A stretch of DNA of 15,333 nt from Candidatus Dechloromonas phosphorivorans (GTDB lineage Bacteria; Pseudomonadota; Gammaproteobacteria; Burkholderiales; Rhodocyclaceae), in NCBI GenBank assembly GCA_016714975.1, contig JADKBR010000012.1, positions 1 to 15,333 of the forward strand. The letters are read 5' to 3'. Shown here in pieces: positions 1 through 10,058 of this stretch. Position numbers and translations under genes: made by a program. The stretch's first letter is position 1. The number at the start of each line of letters is the position of its first letter. The notes under the pieces are model-generated. The model did not search any database, was not told the DNA's origin, and was given only the letters and a program-made list of their open reading frames with translations.

Positions 1-938
1 TCAGCGACCGTGCCGACCTGCTTTTCGATTTGGGCACCTCCGAGGCCGTCACCACGACCGCAGCCCTCGCCAGAGACAAGCCAGACCGACCAGCACATTT
101 GACGCTCGCCCGGACCTCAAGCTATCCGCAGTCCTTGCGGAAATTCCCCGACCCACCCAGTGTTTTACGTCCATGGCAATCCGGGCATGTTGCAGAAGCG
201 AGGACTGGCCATCGTCGGCGGCCGCAACGCCACGCCACAAGGCCTGCAAACCGCCGAAAACTTTGCCCGGACACTCGCCGCACGGGGCCCTCAGCATCAT
301 CAGCGGCCTCGCCCTCGGCATCGACGCTGCTGCGCATCCAGGGTGCGTTAGCCGCAGATGGCAAACCATTGCCGTCATCGGCACCGGCGCCGACCGTATC
401 TACCCGGCGCGCCAAAGGATCTCGCGTTGGCGATTGCCGAACGGGGGAACCATCGTTTCGGAGTTCCCGCTCGGCACACCAGCCATCGCCGCCAATTTCC
501 CGCGCCGCAACCGCATCATTTCCGGCGCTTTCCCGCGGGGTGTTGGTTGTCGAAGCGGCCCCGATAGCGGCTCGCTCATCACCGCTCGTCTCGCCGCGGA
601 GCAGGGCGAGAGGTCTTCGCCATTCCAGGCTCGATTCATTCGCCGGTTGCACGCGGCTGTCACAAATTGATCAGGCAAGGCGCCAAACTGGTAGAAACGG
701 CGTTAGATATTCTGGAAGAGTTCGGTGGTTCCTGGGAACCGGCCGACGCCCTCGAACCAGCGCTCTCAACCAGCGAGAATCCCATACTCCGGATACTTGG
801 CCACGATCCGTTCAGCCTCGACGACCTGGTTGAGCGTACAGGACTTACCGCCGACCAACTGCTTACCGAGCTCCTGACGCTTGAATTCGCCGGAATCGTT
901 TCACGACGTCCGGCAACCGCTACCAGCGGCTGACCTGA
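1..938 (+). pseudogene. dprA: DprA (DNA-processing protein A), 5'-truncated by window edge, about ten frameshifts
   Basis: DprA binds single-stranded DNA and loads RecA during natural transformation. The family core can be followed only by moving between frames: FPDPPSV, YVHGNP, GLAIVGGRNATPQG, ISGLALGIDAAAH, TIAVIGTGADRIYPAR, EFPLGTPAIAANFPRRNRII, ALSRGVLVVEAAP, GSLITARLAAEQG, then GCHKLIRQGAKLVE. This is the Rossmann-like DprA/Smf domain, followed by a winged-helix tail (HDPFSLDDLVERTGL). The last frame switch near 912 gives an ending GNRYQRLT with TGA at 936-938. Frame changes fall near 160, 287, 345, 357, 410, 450, 527, 560, 603 and 912; each is explained by one or two bases, for example an extra C near 345 cancelled by a missing A near 357. 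No in-frame nonsense codon lies between them, so sequence error is likelier than decay. Family identity is clear; the gene's true state is not. Confidence 0.85.
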
Positions 939-955
939 TACCTAAAACATAAAGA

Positions 956-970
956 CGGCTTGCCAAGCCG
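956..970. other. Small inverted repeat between dprA and topB
   Basis: A 6-bp stem (CGGCTT/AAGCCG) with a 3-base loop lies in the short gap between the two genes. There is no following T tract, so it is not a convincing intrinsic terminator. It could be a weak terminator or processing hairpin, or chance in GC-rich DNA. Confidence 0.3.
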
Positions 971-1015
971 CGCGCCGGGCACTTATCATGCCCCGGAACC
1001 CTGCAGGCAGAACCC

Positions 1016-3535
1016 TTGACAAAAAGACTGATCATTGCCGAAAAACCCTCCGTCGCCGCCGATATCGCCAAGGCGCTGGTGGGCTTTATCAAGCACGACG
1101 ACTATTTCGAGAGCGATTCGCACGTGCTCTCCTCAGCCATCGGCCACTTGCTGGAACCTCGCCTGTCCGGAGGAATTCGAGGTCAAACGTGGCAAGTGGT
1201 CGTTCCTCTCATCTGCCGGTGATCCCGCCTCACTTCGCTCTGTCGCCCATCGAGAAGACCGAATCGCGCCTGAAACTTCTCAACAAGCTGATCAAGCGCA
1301 GGACGTCGATGGCCTGATCAATGCCTGCGATGCGGGACGCGAGGGCGAACCGATCTCTCAACTACATATCGCAACACTCCAAGACAGCTAAGCCGGTGCA
1401 ACGCCTTTGGCGCAATCGATGACCCAGGGCGCCATCCGCGATGGCTTTGCCCGCCTGCGTCACGGGGACGAAATGAAGGGCCTCTCCGATGCCGCCGTCT
1501 GTCGGTCCGAATCCGACTGGCTGGTCGGCATCAACGGCACGCGGGCGATGACTGCCTTCAACTCGAAGACCGGCGATTTCCACCTGACCACCGTCGGCCG
1601 GGTACAGACGCCGACGCTGGCGATCGTCGTCGAACGCGAAAGGAAGATCCGCGATTTCAAGTCACGTCCGTATTGGGAGGTTGAGGCCGACTTCGCTGCC
1701 AAGGCCGGCAACTACGCGGGCAAGTGGTTCGACGAGAGCTTCCAAGGGGCGACGCAGATGAACACGCCCGCGCCGACCGAATCTGGGAACAGAACAAAGC
1801 CGAAGCCATCCGCGCCGCCACGCTCGGCAAGGCGGGCATCGTCACGGAAGAGGCCAAGCCGGAAACCCGCCTCTCGCCACTTCTTTTCGATCTGACCAGC
1901 CTGCAACGTGAAGCGAACAGTCGCTTCGGCTTTTCGGCTAAAACCACGTTGTCGCTGGCGCAAGCTCTTTACGAAAAGCACAAGGTACTCACCTACCCGC
2001 GTACCGACTCCCGCTGTCTGCCCGAGGACTACATCGCCACGGTCAAGACCACCCTCTCGGTTCTGACCGGTGAAGGCGCCGGCAGGGCCATGACGAAGTC
2101 CAGCTTGCCCGCTACGCGCCATTCGCCCACCAGATTCTGGCGCGCAACTGGGTACATCCGAACAAGCGGATCTTCAACAATGCGAAGATCAGCGACCACT
2201 TCGCCATCATTCCGACGCCGCAGGCACCCAAACTTCTCAACGAACTCGAGCAGAAGCTCTATGACTTGGTCGTCAGGCGCTTCCTCTCCGTCTTCTTCCC
2301 GGCGGCAGAATATCTGGTCACCACCCGCATTACCCGCATCGATAGTTACCCCTTCAAGACCGAAGGCAAGGTGCTGGTCAACCCCGGCTGGCTGGCAGTA
2401 CACGGCAAGGAGGCGCAGGAGGGCAGCGAGGGCAATCTGGTTGCGGTCGACACCGGCGAAAAGGTCAAAGCCGATGAGGTCACCGTCAAGGCGAATGAAA
2501 CCAAGCCGCCGCCTCGCTACTCGGAAGCCACCCTGCTTTCCGCCATGGAAGGTGCCGGCAAGATGGTCGACGACGAAGAACTCAAGGCGGCGATGGCCGG
2601 CCGCGGCCTCGGCACGCCGGCGACTCGCGCCCAGATCATCGAGAACCTGATCGGCGAGCAGTACATGCACCGTGAGGGCCGTGAGTTGATCCCGACCGCC
2701 AAGGCCTTCTCGCTAATGACCCTCCTCACCGGTCTCGGCATCAACGAACTGACCCAGCCGGAACTGACCGGGGACTGGGAATGGAAGCTCGGGCGCATCG
2801 AAAAGGGCGATTTCACCCGCCAAGAATTCATGCGCGAGATCGCCGGAGATGACCCGAACATCGTCGAGCGCGCGAAGACCTTCGACAGCGACACCATTCC
2901 CGGAGACTTCGGCGTCCTCAAGGTGCCTTGCCCCCGGTGTGGTGGCCAGATCCGCGAAACCTACAAGAAATTCCAGTGTGGCGGTTGCGATTACGCGCTA
3001 TGGAAAATCGTTGCCGGCCGCCAGTTCGAGCCGGCTGAGATCGACACGCTGATTACCGAGAAGCAGATCGGTCCGCTAACCGGATTCCGCAACAAAATGG
3101 GGCGCGCCTTTGCCGCCGCCATCAAGCTAAACCACAACATGGAGCCCGAATTCGACTTTGGCCAGCCCAGGGCAGGCGAGGACGACGAAGCCGAAACAGT
3201 CGAGTTCCCGGCGGAACGGCGCCTGGGCAAGTGCCCGAAGTGTGCCTCGGGCGTCTTCGAACATGGGGCTTCCTATGTTTGCGAAAAATCGATCGGGGCG
3301 GCCAAAACCTGCGACTTCCGCTCTGGCACGATCATCCTGCAGCAACCGATCGGAGTCCGAGCAAATGAAGAAGCTGCTGGCCGAGGGCAGGACCGATTTG
3401 TTGAAGGGTTTCATTTCCAACCGCACGCGGCGCAAGTTCTCGGCTTACCTCGTCGTTCAGGAAGGCAAGGTCGGCTTCGAGTTCGAGAAAAAGGCGCCCG
3501 TAAGAAAAACGCCTATGAAGAAGGCAGCCGCCTGA
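1016..3535 (+). pseudogene. topB: DNA topoisomerase III (type IA), about eight frameshifts
   Basis: Type IA topoisomerase that cuts one DNA strand through a phosphotyrosine and relaxes or decatenates DNA. The TTG start gives TKRLIIAEKPSVAADIAKAL, the Toprim beginning; CDAGREGE is the acidic metal-binding Toprim motif; VGRVQTPTLAIVVERE and LTYPRTDSRCLPEDY follow, the latter holding the catalytic Tyr. GRGLGTPATRAQIIE belongs to the core. The C-terminus carries two cysteine clusters (CPRCGG..CGGC and CPKC..C..C), each followed by a Toprim_Crpt-type repeat (around LTGFRNKMGRAF and LLKGFISNRTRRKF), and ends KKAAA. Rebuilt length is about 840 residues, usual for the betaproteobacterial form. Frame changes lie near 1157, 1205, 1300, 1356, 1411, 1743, 2085 and 3353, each fixable by about one base. 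From about 2090 to 3350 the frame is continuous. It starts 77 bp after dprA, so the two may be co-transcribed. Confidence 0.9.
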
Positions 3536-3580
3536 TTCATCCCACAACTGATCGGCGGTGGCCGCGCCGGTTACCTGACC

Positions 3581-3594
3581 GTTCCACGTGGAAC
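3581..3594. other. parS: parS-like centromere site (ParB/Spo0J binding palindrome)
   Basis: The bases GTTCCACGTGGAAC form a perfect 14-bp palindrome. This equals the core of chromosomal parS sites as known from Pseudomonas aeruginosa, and fits the wider consensus GTTNCACGTGAAAC allowing the symmetric variant. It lies in the gap between the converging topB (ends 3535) and oxyR (ends 3596), immediately past the oxyR stop, outside coding sequence. ParB proteins load at such sites, bridge origin regions and recruit SMC/condensin. The sequence match is seen; function is inferred. No parA or parB gene is in the window. Confidence 0.75.
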
Positions 3595-3595
3595 C

Positions 3596-4510
3596 TCAAC
3601 GGACAGCTGTCGCTCCGGGCAACTGGCAGGACAACAGGGCAGCGCGGACGGCGTCAATCGCCTGCGGCCGTGGAAAAAGTGACCCGCCAGACGAGCCCGA
3701 CCGTTCGCGAAGGCTGCTCCCCTGAAAACGCCAGCACCTTGACCAGCGGTTCCTTGTCGACCAGCGGATCGGCGGCCGTGCTTGGCATCACCGCCACCCC
3801 GGCACCGCTCGCCACCATGTAGCGGATCGTTTCCAGCGAGCCACCTTCCAGCGAATGCTCGAGCGCATCGGGTCCGGCCAAGCGCGGGCAGGACTCAAGC
3901 ACTTGGTCGCGAAAGCAGTTGCCCTGGCCGAGAAGCAGCAAATTCTGCCCGTCCAGTTCGTCCGCCGCGATCTCCCGCCGCTGCACCCAGGGATGTCCGT
4001 CCGGAACAACGACACGGAACGGCTCGAATAGACCGGCTGCGCCACCAGCCCGGGTTCGGTGAAGGGCAAGGCGATGACGATGACGTCCAGTTCGCCGGCC
4101 TTCAGCGCCGGAATCAGGCTGGCGGTGAAATCCTCCTTGAGAAACAGCGGCATCTTCGGTGCCTGCCGGTGCAAAGCCGGAATCAGTTGCGGCAGCAGAT
4201 ACGGCGCGATCGTATAGATGATGCCGACACGCAACTGCCCGCTCATCGGATCCCCAGTCGCCCCGGCGATCTCCTCCAGGCGAACCGCCTCTTCCAGCAC
4301 CCGCCGCGCCTGAGCGACGATGCGCTCGCCGAGTCCGGTGATCCGGACATCCGAAGCGGTCCGCTCAAACAAAGCAGCGCCGAGTTGCCCCTCGACTTTC
4401 TTCAAAGCCACGGAAAGGGTCGGCTGGCTGACATGACAGACCTCTGCCGCCCGGCCGAAGTGACGCTCGCGGGCGAGCGCGACGACATAGCGCATTTCCG
4501 TCAAGGTCAT
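3596..4510 (-). CDS. oxyR: OxyR, LysR-family peroxide-sensing regulator (two frameshifts)
   Basis: Redox-switched transcription regulator that turns on catalase, peroxiredoxin and thiol-repair genes when peroxide oxidises it. The N-terminus (MTLTEMRYVVALARERHFGR) is a LysR winged helix-turn-helix, with VSQPTLSVALKKVE as recognition region. The decisive evidence is GNCFRDQVLESC: two cysteines nine positions apart in the context of the redox pair Cys199/Cys208 of E. coli OxyR, followed by SLETIRYMVASGAGVAVMPS. One indel lies near 4020-4030 (after AQPVY, before EPFRVVVPDGHPW). A second lies in the run of five A at 3674-3678; removing one base extends the protein through FPRPQAIDAVRAAL to a stop at 3596-3598. 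Rebuilt length is about 304 residues, normal for OxyR. Its ATG overlaps the stop of the upstream pseudouridine synthase gene, so translation is probably coupled. Confidence 0.88.
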
Positions 4511-5214
4511 CCCGATACTCCCAGCTTTTCAAGGTCGACCGCGGCAAGCCACCGCCATTGCCCCGGCTTCAGGTCCTCAGGCAAGGAAAGCCCCCCCACG
4601 GCCTCACGATGTAGCGCCTCGACACGGTTTCCGGCTGCGGCGACCATGCGCTTCACCTGATGGTATTTGCCACCGGTCAGCGTCAGGCGCAGTTCCCTGG
4701 CCCCGACGACTTCCGCAGGCGGCTGCGGCGACCGGCTCGGGCTCGTCGTTGAGGAGAACCCGCCCAAGAGCCTCTCCATCTGCTCCCGATCGACCGCGTG
4801 CTTCGTCGTCGCCAGATAAACCTTCGGCACCTTGCGCCGCGCCGAGGACAGCAAGTGGTTCAGCTGGCCATTGTCTGTGATCAGCAGCAGCCCGGTGGTG
4901 TCCTCGTCGAGTCGGCCGACAGGTTGGACACCACGCTGGCGAAGGGGCAGCGGCAACAGCGCGAGGACGCCCGGGTGATGCAGCGGCCTCCGCGAGCACT
5001 CATAGCCCGCCGGTTTGTTGAGCATCAGAGTGGCAAATTCGGCGTAGGGCCAGTCGACACCGTCGACGGTCAGCACCAAGCCGGCGGAATCGATGTCGGC
5101 GAAGGGTTGGTCACAGGGTTGTCCATTAACAGCGACTCGCCCGTCCCAGCAAAGCGTGCGGCATTCCTTGCGGGTGCCGAATCCATGCTTCTGGAGGATA
5201 CGTTCTAGTTGCAT
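4507..5214 (-). CDS. rsuA: RsuA-type rRNA pseudouridine synthase
   Basis: Isomerises a uridine in rRNA to pseudouridine; the E. coli member modifies position 516 of 16S rRNA. The protein has 235 residues, close to the family size of about 230. Residues 1-60 form an S4 RNA-binding domain (LERILQKHGFGTRKECR, VAVNG). The catalytic motif GRLDEDTTGLLLITDNG contains the nucleophilic Asp, and LTGGKYHQVKRM is the conserved C-terminal RsuA/RluB/E/F motif. Between about 4720 and 4762 the residues read FSSTTSPSRSPQPPA, unlike the family; the next frame gives VLLNDEPEPVAAAAC, which fits much better. A one-base loss and a one-base gain therefore cancel here. The ATG lies 23 bp from the start of the divergent gene at 5238. 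The exact subgroup (RsuA versus RluE-like) is not settled. Confidence 0.85.
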   Translation of the reverse strand: MQLERILQKHGFGTRKECRTLCWDGRVAVNGQPCDQPFADIDSAGLVLTVDGVDWPYAEFATLMLNKPAGYECSRRPLHHPGVLALLPLPLRQRGVQPVGRLDEDTTGLLLITDNGQLNHLLSSARRKVPKVYLATTKHAVDREQMERLLGGFSSTTSPSRSPQPPAEVVGARELRLTLTGGKYHQVKRMVAAAGNRVEALHREAVGGLSLPEDLKPGQWRWLAAVDLEKLGVSG

Positions 5215-5237
5215 GCCGCCGATGTTAACATTGACGA

Positions 5238-5708
5238 ATGAAATTCGAGCACCTCATCCAGATCAACGATCCCCAAAACCCCCTGCTTCGCACGCTCAGC
5301 CGTCAACAAGTCTGGCAGGGTCTGCTCCACCGTGTCGAAGACCCGCTCCCCTTCCTGCCCGGGCTGGAGTCGTGCGTCATCATCGAACGCCATGCCGATG
5401 TGCTGCTGCGCCAGCTCGATTTCGGCCCCGCAGTGATTCAGGATCGTGTCACGCTGGCCGAAGCGCACTGGGTTCATTTCGAAATCGAGCCGTCGTCCGC
5501 CCACCCCGGCGGCAGCCTGACCATCACGATCGAGGAGCCTGAACCGGCTTTCCTCTTCCTGCGCTTCGCCTACCGGACGACACTGGCCAGCGGGTCCCAT
5601 TCCGAAGACCGCGCCTACATCGAATACGTCAAGTCGGCCTACCACCAGTCAGATGTGGATTGCGTGCGGCTGATCCGCACCCTCGCCGCCAGCGGCATGC
5701 CGCAGTAG
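5238..5708 (+). CDS. DUF1857 / AtaL-like protein (SRPBCC-type fold)
   Basis: A complete 156-residue frame starting MKFEHLIQINDPQNPLL and including LSRQQVWQGLLHRVEDP, FLPGLESCVIIER and VHFEIEP. This pattern fits the DUF1857 (AtaL-like) family of about 150 residues, which has a START/SRPBCC-type helix-grip fold with a hydrophobic cavity. Its ligand is unknown. It has no signal peptide or membrane segment, so it is probably cytoplasmic. It is divergent from the pseudouridine synthase gene with only 23 bp between starts, which leaves little room for two promoters; its promoter may lie inside the neighbour. Its stop abuts the convergent ybiT stop without a gap. The frame is clean, unlike many neighbours. 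Family assignment is from recalled motifs. Confidence 0.75.
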   Translation: MKFEHLIQINDPQNPLLRTLSRQQVWQGLLHRVEDPLPFLPGLESCVIIERHADVLLRQLDFGPAVIQDRVTLAEAHWVHFEIEPSSAHPGGSLTITIEEPEPAFLFLRFAYRTTLASGSHSEDRAYIEYVKSAYHQSDVDCVRLIRTLAASGMPQ

Positions 5709-7330
<1,622 letters not shown>

Positions 7331-7392
7331 GGCGATTCCGATCTGCTGGATGGAGGTAGGACGAAGGGCCGAATTTTACCTGCTTTCAAGAG

Positions 7393-7402
7393 GTTGACCG
7401 TG
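7393..7402. repeat. Target-site duplication, left copy
   Basis: The bases GTTGACCGTG abut the left inverted repeat of the IS and recur exactly beyond the right inverted repeat. Ten bases fits the 8-10 bp duplications made by ISAs1-family elements. Confidence 0.93.
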
Positions 7403-7419
7403 CAGGGCAATCGCATGAA
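7403..7419 (+). repeat. IS left terminal inverted repeat
   Basis: The 17 bases starting CAGGGCAATC match the reverse complement of 8656-8672 without mismatch; similarity stops right after. Confidence 0.93.
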
Positions 7420-7525
7420 TGCCATTGTCGTTGACTGGTGAAATAGTTGTTTACGATCAACGGGTTGCCAAGGGGCTGTTCACAGGCGCTTGATTTGTGT
7501 AGTTTTCTGTCTTTTTGGGGATGCC

Positions 7526-8653
7526 ATGGAGACGGGCAGCAAACTGCGGCTGGCGGATGTATTCGTATCGATTTCCGACCCCAGACAAGCCGGCAAGGTC
7601 GAACACGACCTGGTCGAGTTGCTGGTCGTTGCCGTCAATGGAGTATTGGTCGGGGCCGACACCTTTGTTGAGATCGAGTTGTGGGCACAGGAACGGCTTG
7701 ATTGGCTGCGCCGCTATCTGCGGCTGGCGAACGGCATTCCCTCACATGACACCTTCGGTCGCCTGTTCGGCCTGATTGACCCGGGCGAGTTTGAAGCGGC
7801 CTTCCGCAGCTGGGTCAGCGCGATTGCACCCAGCCTTGGTGCTGACGCGGTGGTCGCCATCGACGGCAAGACCAGTCGCCGCTCGGGCAAGGTCGATGCG
7901 ACACCGCTGCATCTGGTCAGCGCCTTTGCAGCAGGCGCCGGGCTGATCCTGGGGCAACGCGCGACGGCGCAAAAATCAAATGAGAAGACGGCGATTCCGG
8001 CACTGTTGGCGACCCTGGCCCTGGAGGGCTGTATCGTCACGATCGACGCCATGGGCACCCAGGCCAACATCGCGCAGGCCATTCGCGACCGAGGTGCCGA
8101 CTACGTTCTGGCGGTGAAGGACAATCAACTGATCCTGGCCGATTCGCTGCGTGACTTCTTCGCTCTGTTCCGGACAGCGCCGCAGCGTACCCCGCACACA
8201 ACAGCCGAGACCGTTGAGAAGGATCATGGCCGACACGAAATCCGCCGCTGTTTCGCCTTCGATCAACTCGACTGTCTGGCCAGACCCGAACAGTGGCCTG
8301 ACCTGAAGTCTTTCGCGGTCATCGAGTCCGAGCGTTGCGTTGCTGGCAAGACCTCCATCGAGCACCGCTTCTACATCAGCAGTCTGCCGCCCGACGCCGG
8401 GCGCCTGAGCCAGACGGTTCGGGCGCATTGGTCGGTGGAAAACCGCTTGCACTGGTGTATGGATGTCGCTTTCGCCGACGACCAGATGCGTGCCCGTACC
8501 GGCCACGCAGCCCATAACCTCGCCATTCTCAAGCACATCACCCTGAATCTCATCCGCCTTGACCCCATCAAACGAAAGGGCGGTATCCGGGCGCGACGTT
8601 TCATCGCCGCAACTTCCGATCGCTATCGCGAACATCTGCTCGGCTTGGCTTGA
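7526..8653 (+). CDS. ISAs1-family transposase (DDE, DUF4338/H-repeat type)
   Basis: Cuts and rejoins the ends of the surrounding IS. The 375-residue frame from ATG 7526 starts METGSKLRLADVFVSISDPR, with HDLVELLVVAVNGVLVGADT and NGIPSHDTFGRLFG typical of the N-terminal domain of ISAs1 transposases. The DDE catalytic residues are visible: Asp in VVAIDGKTSRRS, Asp in VTIDAMGTQ, and Glu in HWSVENRLHW, followed by DVAFADDQMR. Length fits the family (about 370-380). The frame also runs upstream to a TTG at 7490, but ATG 7526 aligns better with family starts and has a GGGG stretch just before it. A weak promoter is possible in the left end (TTGACT at 7431, TACGAT at 7452, spacing only 15). No frameshift, unlike flanking genes. 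Confidence 0.95.
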   Translation: METGSKLRLADVFVSISDPRQAGKVEHDLVELLVVAVNGVLVGADTFVEIELWAQERLDWLRRYLRLANGIPSHDTFGRLFGLIDPGEFEAAFRSWVSAIAPSLGADAVVAIDGKTSRRSGKVDATPLHLVSAFAAGAGLILGQRATAQKSNEKTAIPALLATLALEGCIVTIDAMGTQANIAQAIRDRGADYVLAVKDNQLILADSLRDFFALFRTAPQRTPHTTAETVEKDHGRHEIRRCFAFDQLDCLARPEQWPDLKSFAVIESERCVAGKTSIEHRFYISSLPPDAGRLSQTVRAHWSVENRLHWCMDVAFADDQMRARTGHAAHNLAILKHITLNLIRLDPIKRKGGIRARRFIAATSDRYREHLLGLA

Positions 8654-8655
8654 GT

Positions 8656-8672
8656 TTCATGCGATTGCCCTG
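8656..8672 (-). repeat. IS right terminal inverted repeat
   Basis: Exact reverse complement of 7403-7419. It begins two bases after the transposase stop codon. Confidence 0.93.
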
Positions 8673-8682
8673 GTTGACCGTG
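8673..8682. repeat. Target-site duplication, right copy
   Basis: Second copy of GTTGACCGTG, next to the right inverted repeat. It contains TTGACC, a good -35 candidate for gshA, which would therefore have survived the insertion. Confidence 0.93.
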
Positions 8683-8726
8683 AATGGACACCCCGTATTT
8701 GTCCTCTGCGGTGTAACATTCACCGC
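8674..8726 (+). promoter_or_regulatory. Candidate gshA promoter with downstream inverted repeat
   Basis: TTGACC at 8674-8679 (5 of 6 to the sigma-70 -35 box) is followed after 16 bases by TATTTG at 8696-8701, only a half match to a -10 box. Just downstream, GCGGTG at 8708-8713 and CACCGC at 8721-8726 form a 6-bp inverted repeat around a 7-base A/T-rich centre, placed like a repressor operator or a 5'-UTR hairpin. All of this is by eye; the -10 is weak. Confidence 0.4.
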
Positions 8727-8761
8727 CACAATTACATGCCTCGCAGGCACCGAGACAGCCC

Positions 8762-10054
8762 ATGGTTCCGCACCTGACCACCGCCCTCACTGGGCCCCTG
8801 CTCGAACTTGAGCGTCGCTTCCTCGACAGCAGCACACAGATCGAGCACTGGCTGCGCGGCCAGTGGCAGGAACACACGCCACCCTTCTATTCGTCCTGCG
8901 ACCTGCGTAATTCCGGATTCAAACTGGCGCCGGTGGACACCAACCTCTTCCCCGGCGGTTTCAACAATCTAAATACGGTCTTTCTGCCGTTGTGCGTACA
9001 GGCGGCGATGGTTGCCATCGAAAAGATCTGCCCGGATGCCCGCAATCTGCTGCTGATCCCGGAAAACCACACAAGAAACCAGTTTTACCTGCAGAATGTC
9101 GCGCAACTAGTCGCCATCCTGCGCCAGACGGGACTGAACATCCGTCTTGGCTCACTGCTGCCGGAGGTCGACAGACCAACGCGGATCGAACTCGCAAACG
9201 GCGAGACCCTGCTTCTTGAGCCGCTAGTCCGCACACAATACCGCCTCGGGCTCGATGGCTTTGACCCCTGCGCCATCTTGCTGAACAATGACCTGTCGGC
9301 AGGGATCCCGACCATCTTGGAGAACCTGGAAGAGCAGTTCGTCCTGCCACCCCTCCATGCTGGCTGGGCCATCCGTCGGAAGTCCAATCATTTCGCTGCT
9401 TACGACCAAATCGCCACCAAATTCGCCCGGGATATCGGCATCGACCCCTGGCGTATAAATCCGGCCTTTTCCGTCTGCCGCAGCGTCAATTTTCACGAAC
9501 GGCAGGGGGAAGAATGTCTTGCCGCTAACGTCGCTGCAGTGCTCGAAATCGTCAGCGAAAAGTACAAGGAATACGAGATCGACGAGACACCCTACGTCGT
9601 CGTCAAGGCAGATGCCGGTACTTACGGGATGGGGATCATGACCGTGCGCAGTGCCGACGAGGTCATTGCGCTGAACCGCAAACAGCGCAACAAGATGAGT
9701 GTCGGCAAGGAAGGCCTGGAGGTTAGCGAGGTGATCGTGCAGGAAGGAGTGCACACCTTCGAGACGTTGCACGACGCTGTTGCCGAGCCGGTTATCTACA
9801 TGATCGATCGTTATGTTGTTGGTGGCTTCTATCGTGTGCATACCGGGCGCGGCAAGGACGAGAACCTGAACGCGCCGGGCATGCACTTCGAGCCACTCGC
9901 CTTCGAAACCGGCTGCAACCTGCCCGATTACGGCTGCAACAACCCGGATGCCCCACCCAACCGCTTCTACGCCTATGGCGTGGTTGGCCGCCTCGCCTGC
10001 CTAGCCGCGGCTCTCGAACTCGAACACACCTCCACCGATGTCGGTAGCAAGTGA
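8762..10054 (+). CDS. gshA: Glutamate-cysteine ligase, Acidithiobacillus/proteobacterial GshA type
   Basis: Joins L-glutamate and L-cysteine with ATP to gamma-glutamylcysteine, the first step of glutathione synthesis. The 430-residue frame from ATG 8762 is intact. It resembles the GshA family first defined in Acidithiobacillus ferrooxidans (TIGR02049), not the E. coli enzyme: PVDTNLFPGGFNNLN near residue 57, NLLLIPENHTRNQFYLQNV near 100, VVVKADAGTYGMGIMTVRS near 280 (ATP-grasp-like nucleotide-binding region), and MIDRYVVGGFYRVHTGRG near 345. The stop is four bases before the gshB start, so both steps of the pathway are translated together. The nearest upstream sequence is the IS; a candidate promoter remains between them. 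No classical Shine-Dalgarno site is obvious. Confidence 0.92.
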   Translation: MVPHLTTALTGPLLELERRFLDSSTQIEHWLRGQWQEHTPPFYSSCDLRNSGFKLAPVDTNLFPGGFNNLNTVFLPLCVQAAMVAIEKICPDARNLLLIPENHTRNQFYLQNVAQLVAILRQTGLNIRLGSLLPEVDRPTRIELANGETLLLEPLVRTQYRLGLDGFDPCAILLNNDLSAGIPTILENLEEQFVLPPLHAGWAIRRKSNHFAAYDQIATKFARDIGIDPWRINPAFSVCRSVNFHERQGEECLAANVAAVLEIVSEKYKEYEIDETPYVVVKADAGTYGMGIMTVRSADEVIALNRKQRNKMSVGKEGLEVSEVIVQEGVHTFETLHDAVAEPVIYMIDRYVVGGFYRVHTGRGKDENLNAPGMHFEPLAFETGCNLPDYGCNNPDAPPNRFYAYGVVGRLACLAAALELEHTSTDVGSK

Positions 10055-10058
10055 GAAG

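Larger units (their letters stand above)
7403..8672 (+). mobile_element. Complete ISAs1-family insertion sequence, 1270 bp
   Basis: Both ends are visible: 17-bp perfect terminal inverted repeats (CAGGGCAATCGCATGAA at 7403-7419 and its complement at 8656-8672), with 10-bp direct repeats outside them. The single passenger is an intact ISAs1-type DDE transposase that fills most of the element. Perfect ends, a perfect target duplication and an undamaged transposase mean a recent insertion that is probably still active. It sits in the gap between divergent ybiT and gshA and interrupts no gene. Removing it with one target copy restores an ordinary intergenic region of about 150 bp. Confidence 0.95.

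Noticed and set aside
122..652. Minus-strand open frame of 176 codons over dprA
   Set aside because: Antisense shadow of dprA with no recognisable motif; the plus strand has clear DprA motifs throughout.
30..833. Long open frame of 267 codons on the plus strand
   Set aside because: Only fragments of it match DprA; the rest is the wrong frame of a broken dprA, with Arg/Ser/Pro-rich shadow translation.
3354..3822. Extension of the topB frame past 3353 toward 3822
   Set aside because: After the one-base surplus near 3353 this frame turns to low-quality residues, while the other frame continues the second C-terminal repeat and stops at 3535.
3782..4660. Plus-strand open frame of 292 codons over oxyR
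   Set aside because: Antisense shadow of a well-supported OxyR; Arg/Ser/His-rich translation without motif.
7403..8672. Composite transposon or cargo carried with the IS
   Set aside because: The inverted repeats and target duplication enclose only the transposase; no second IS copy lies in the window.
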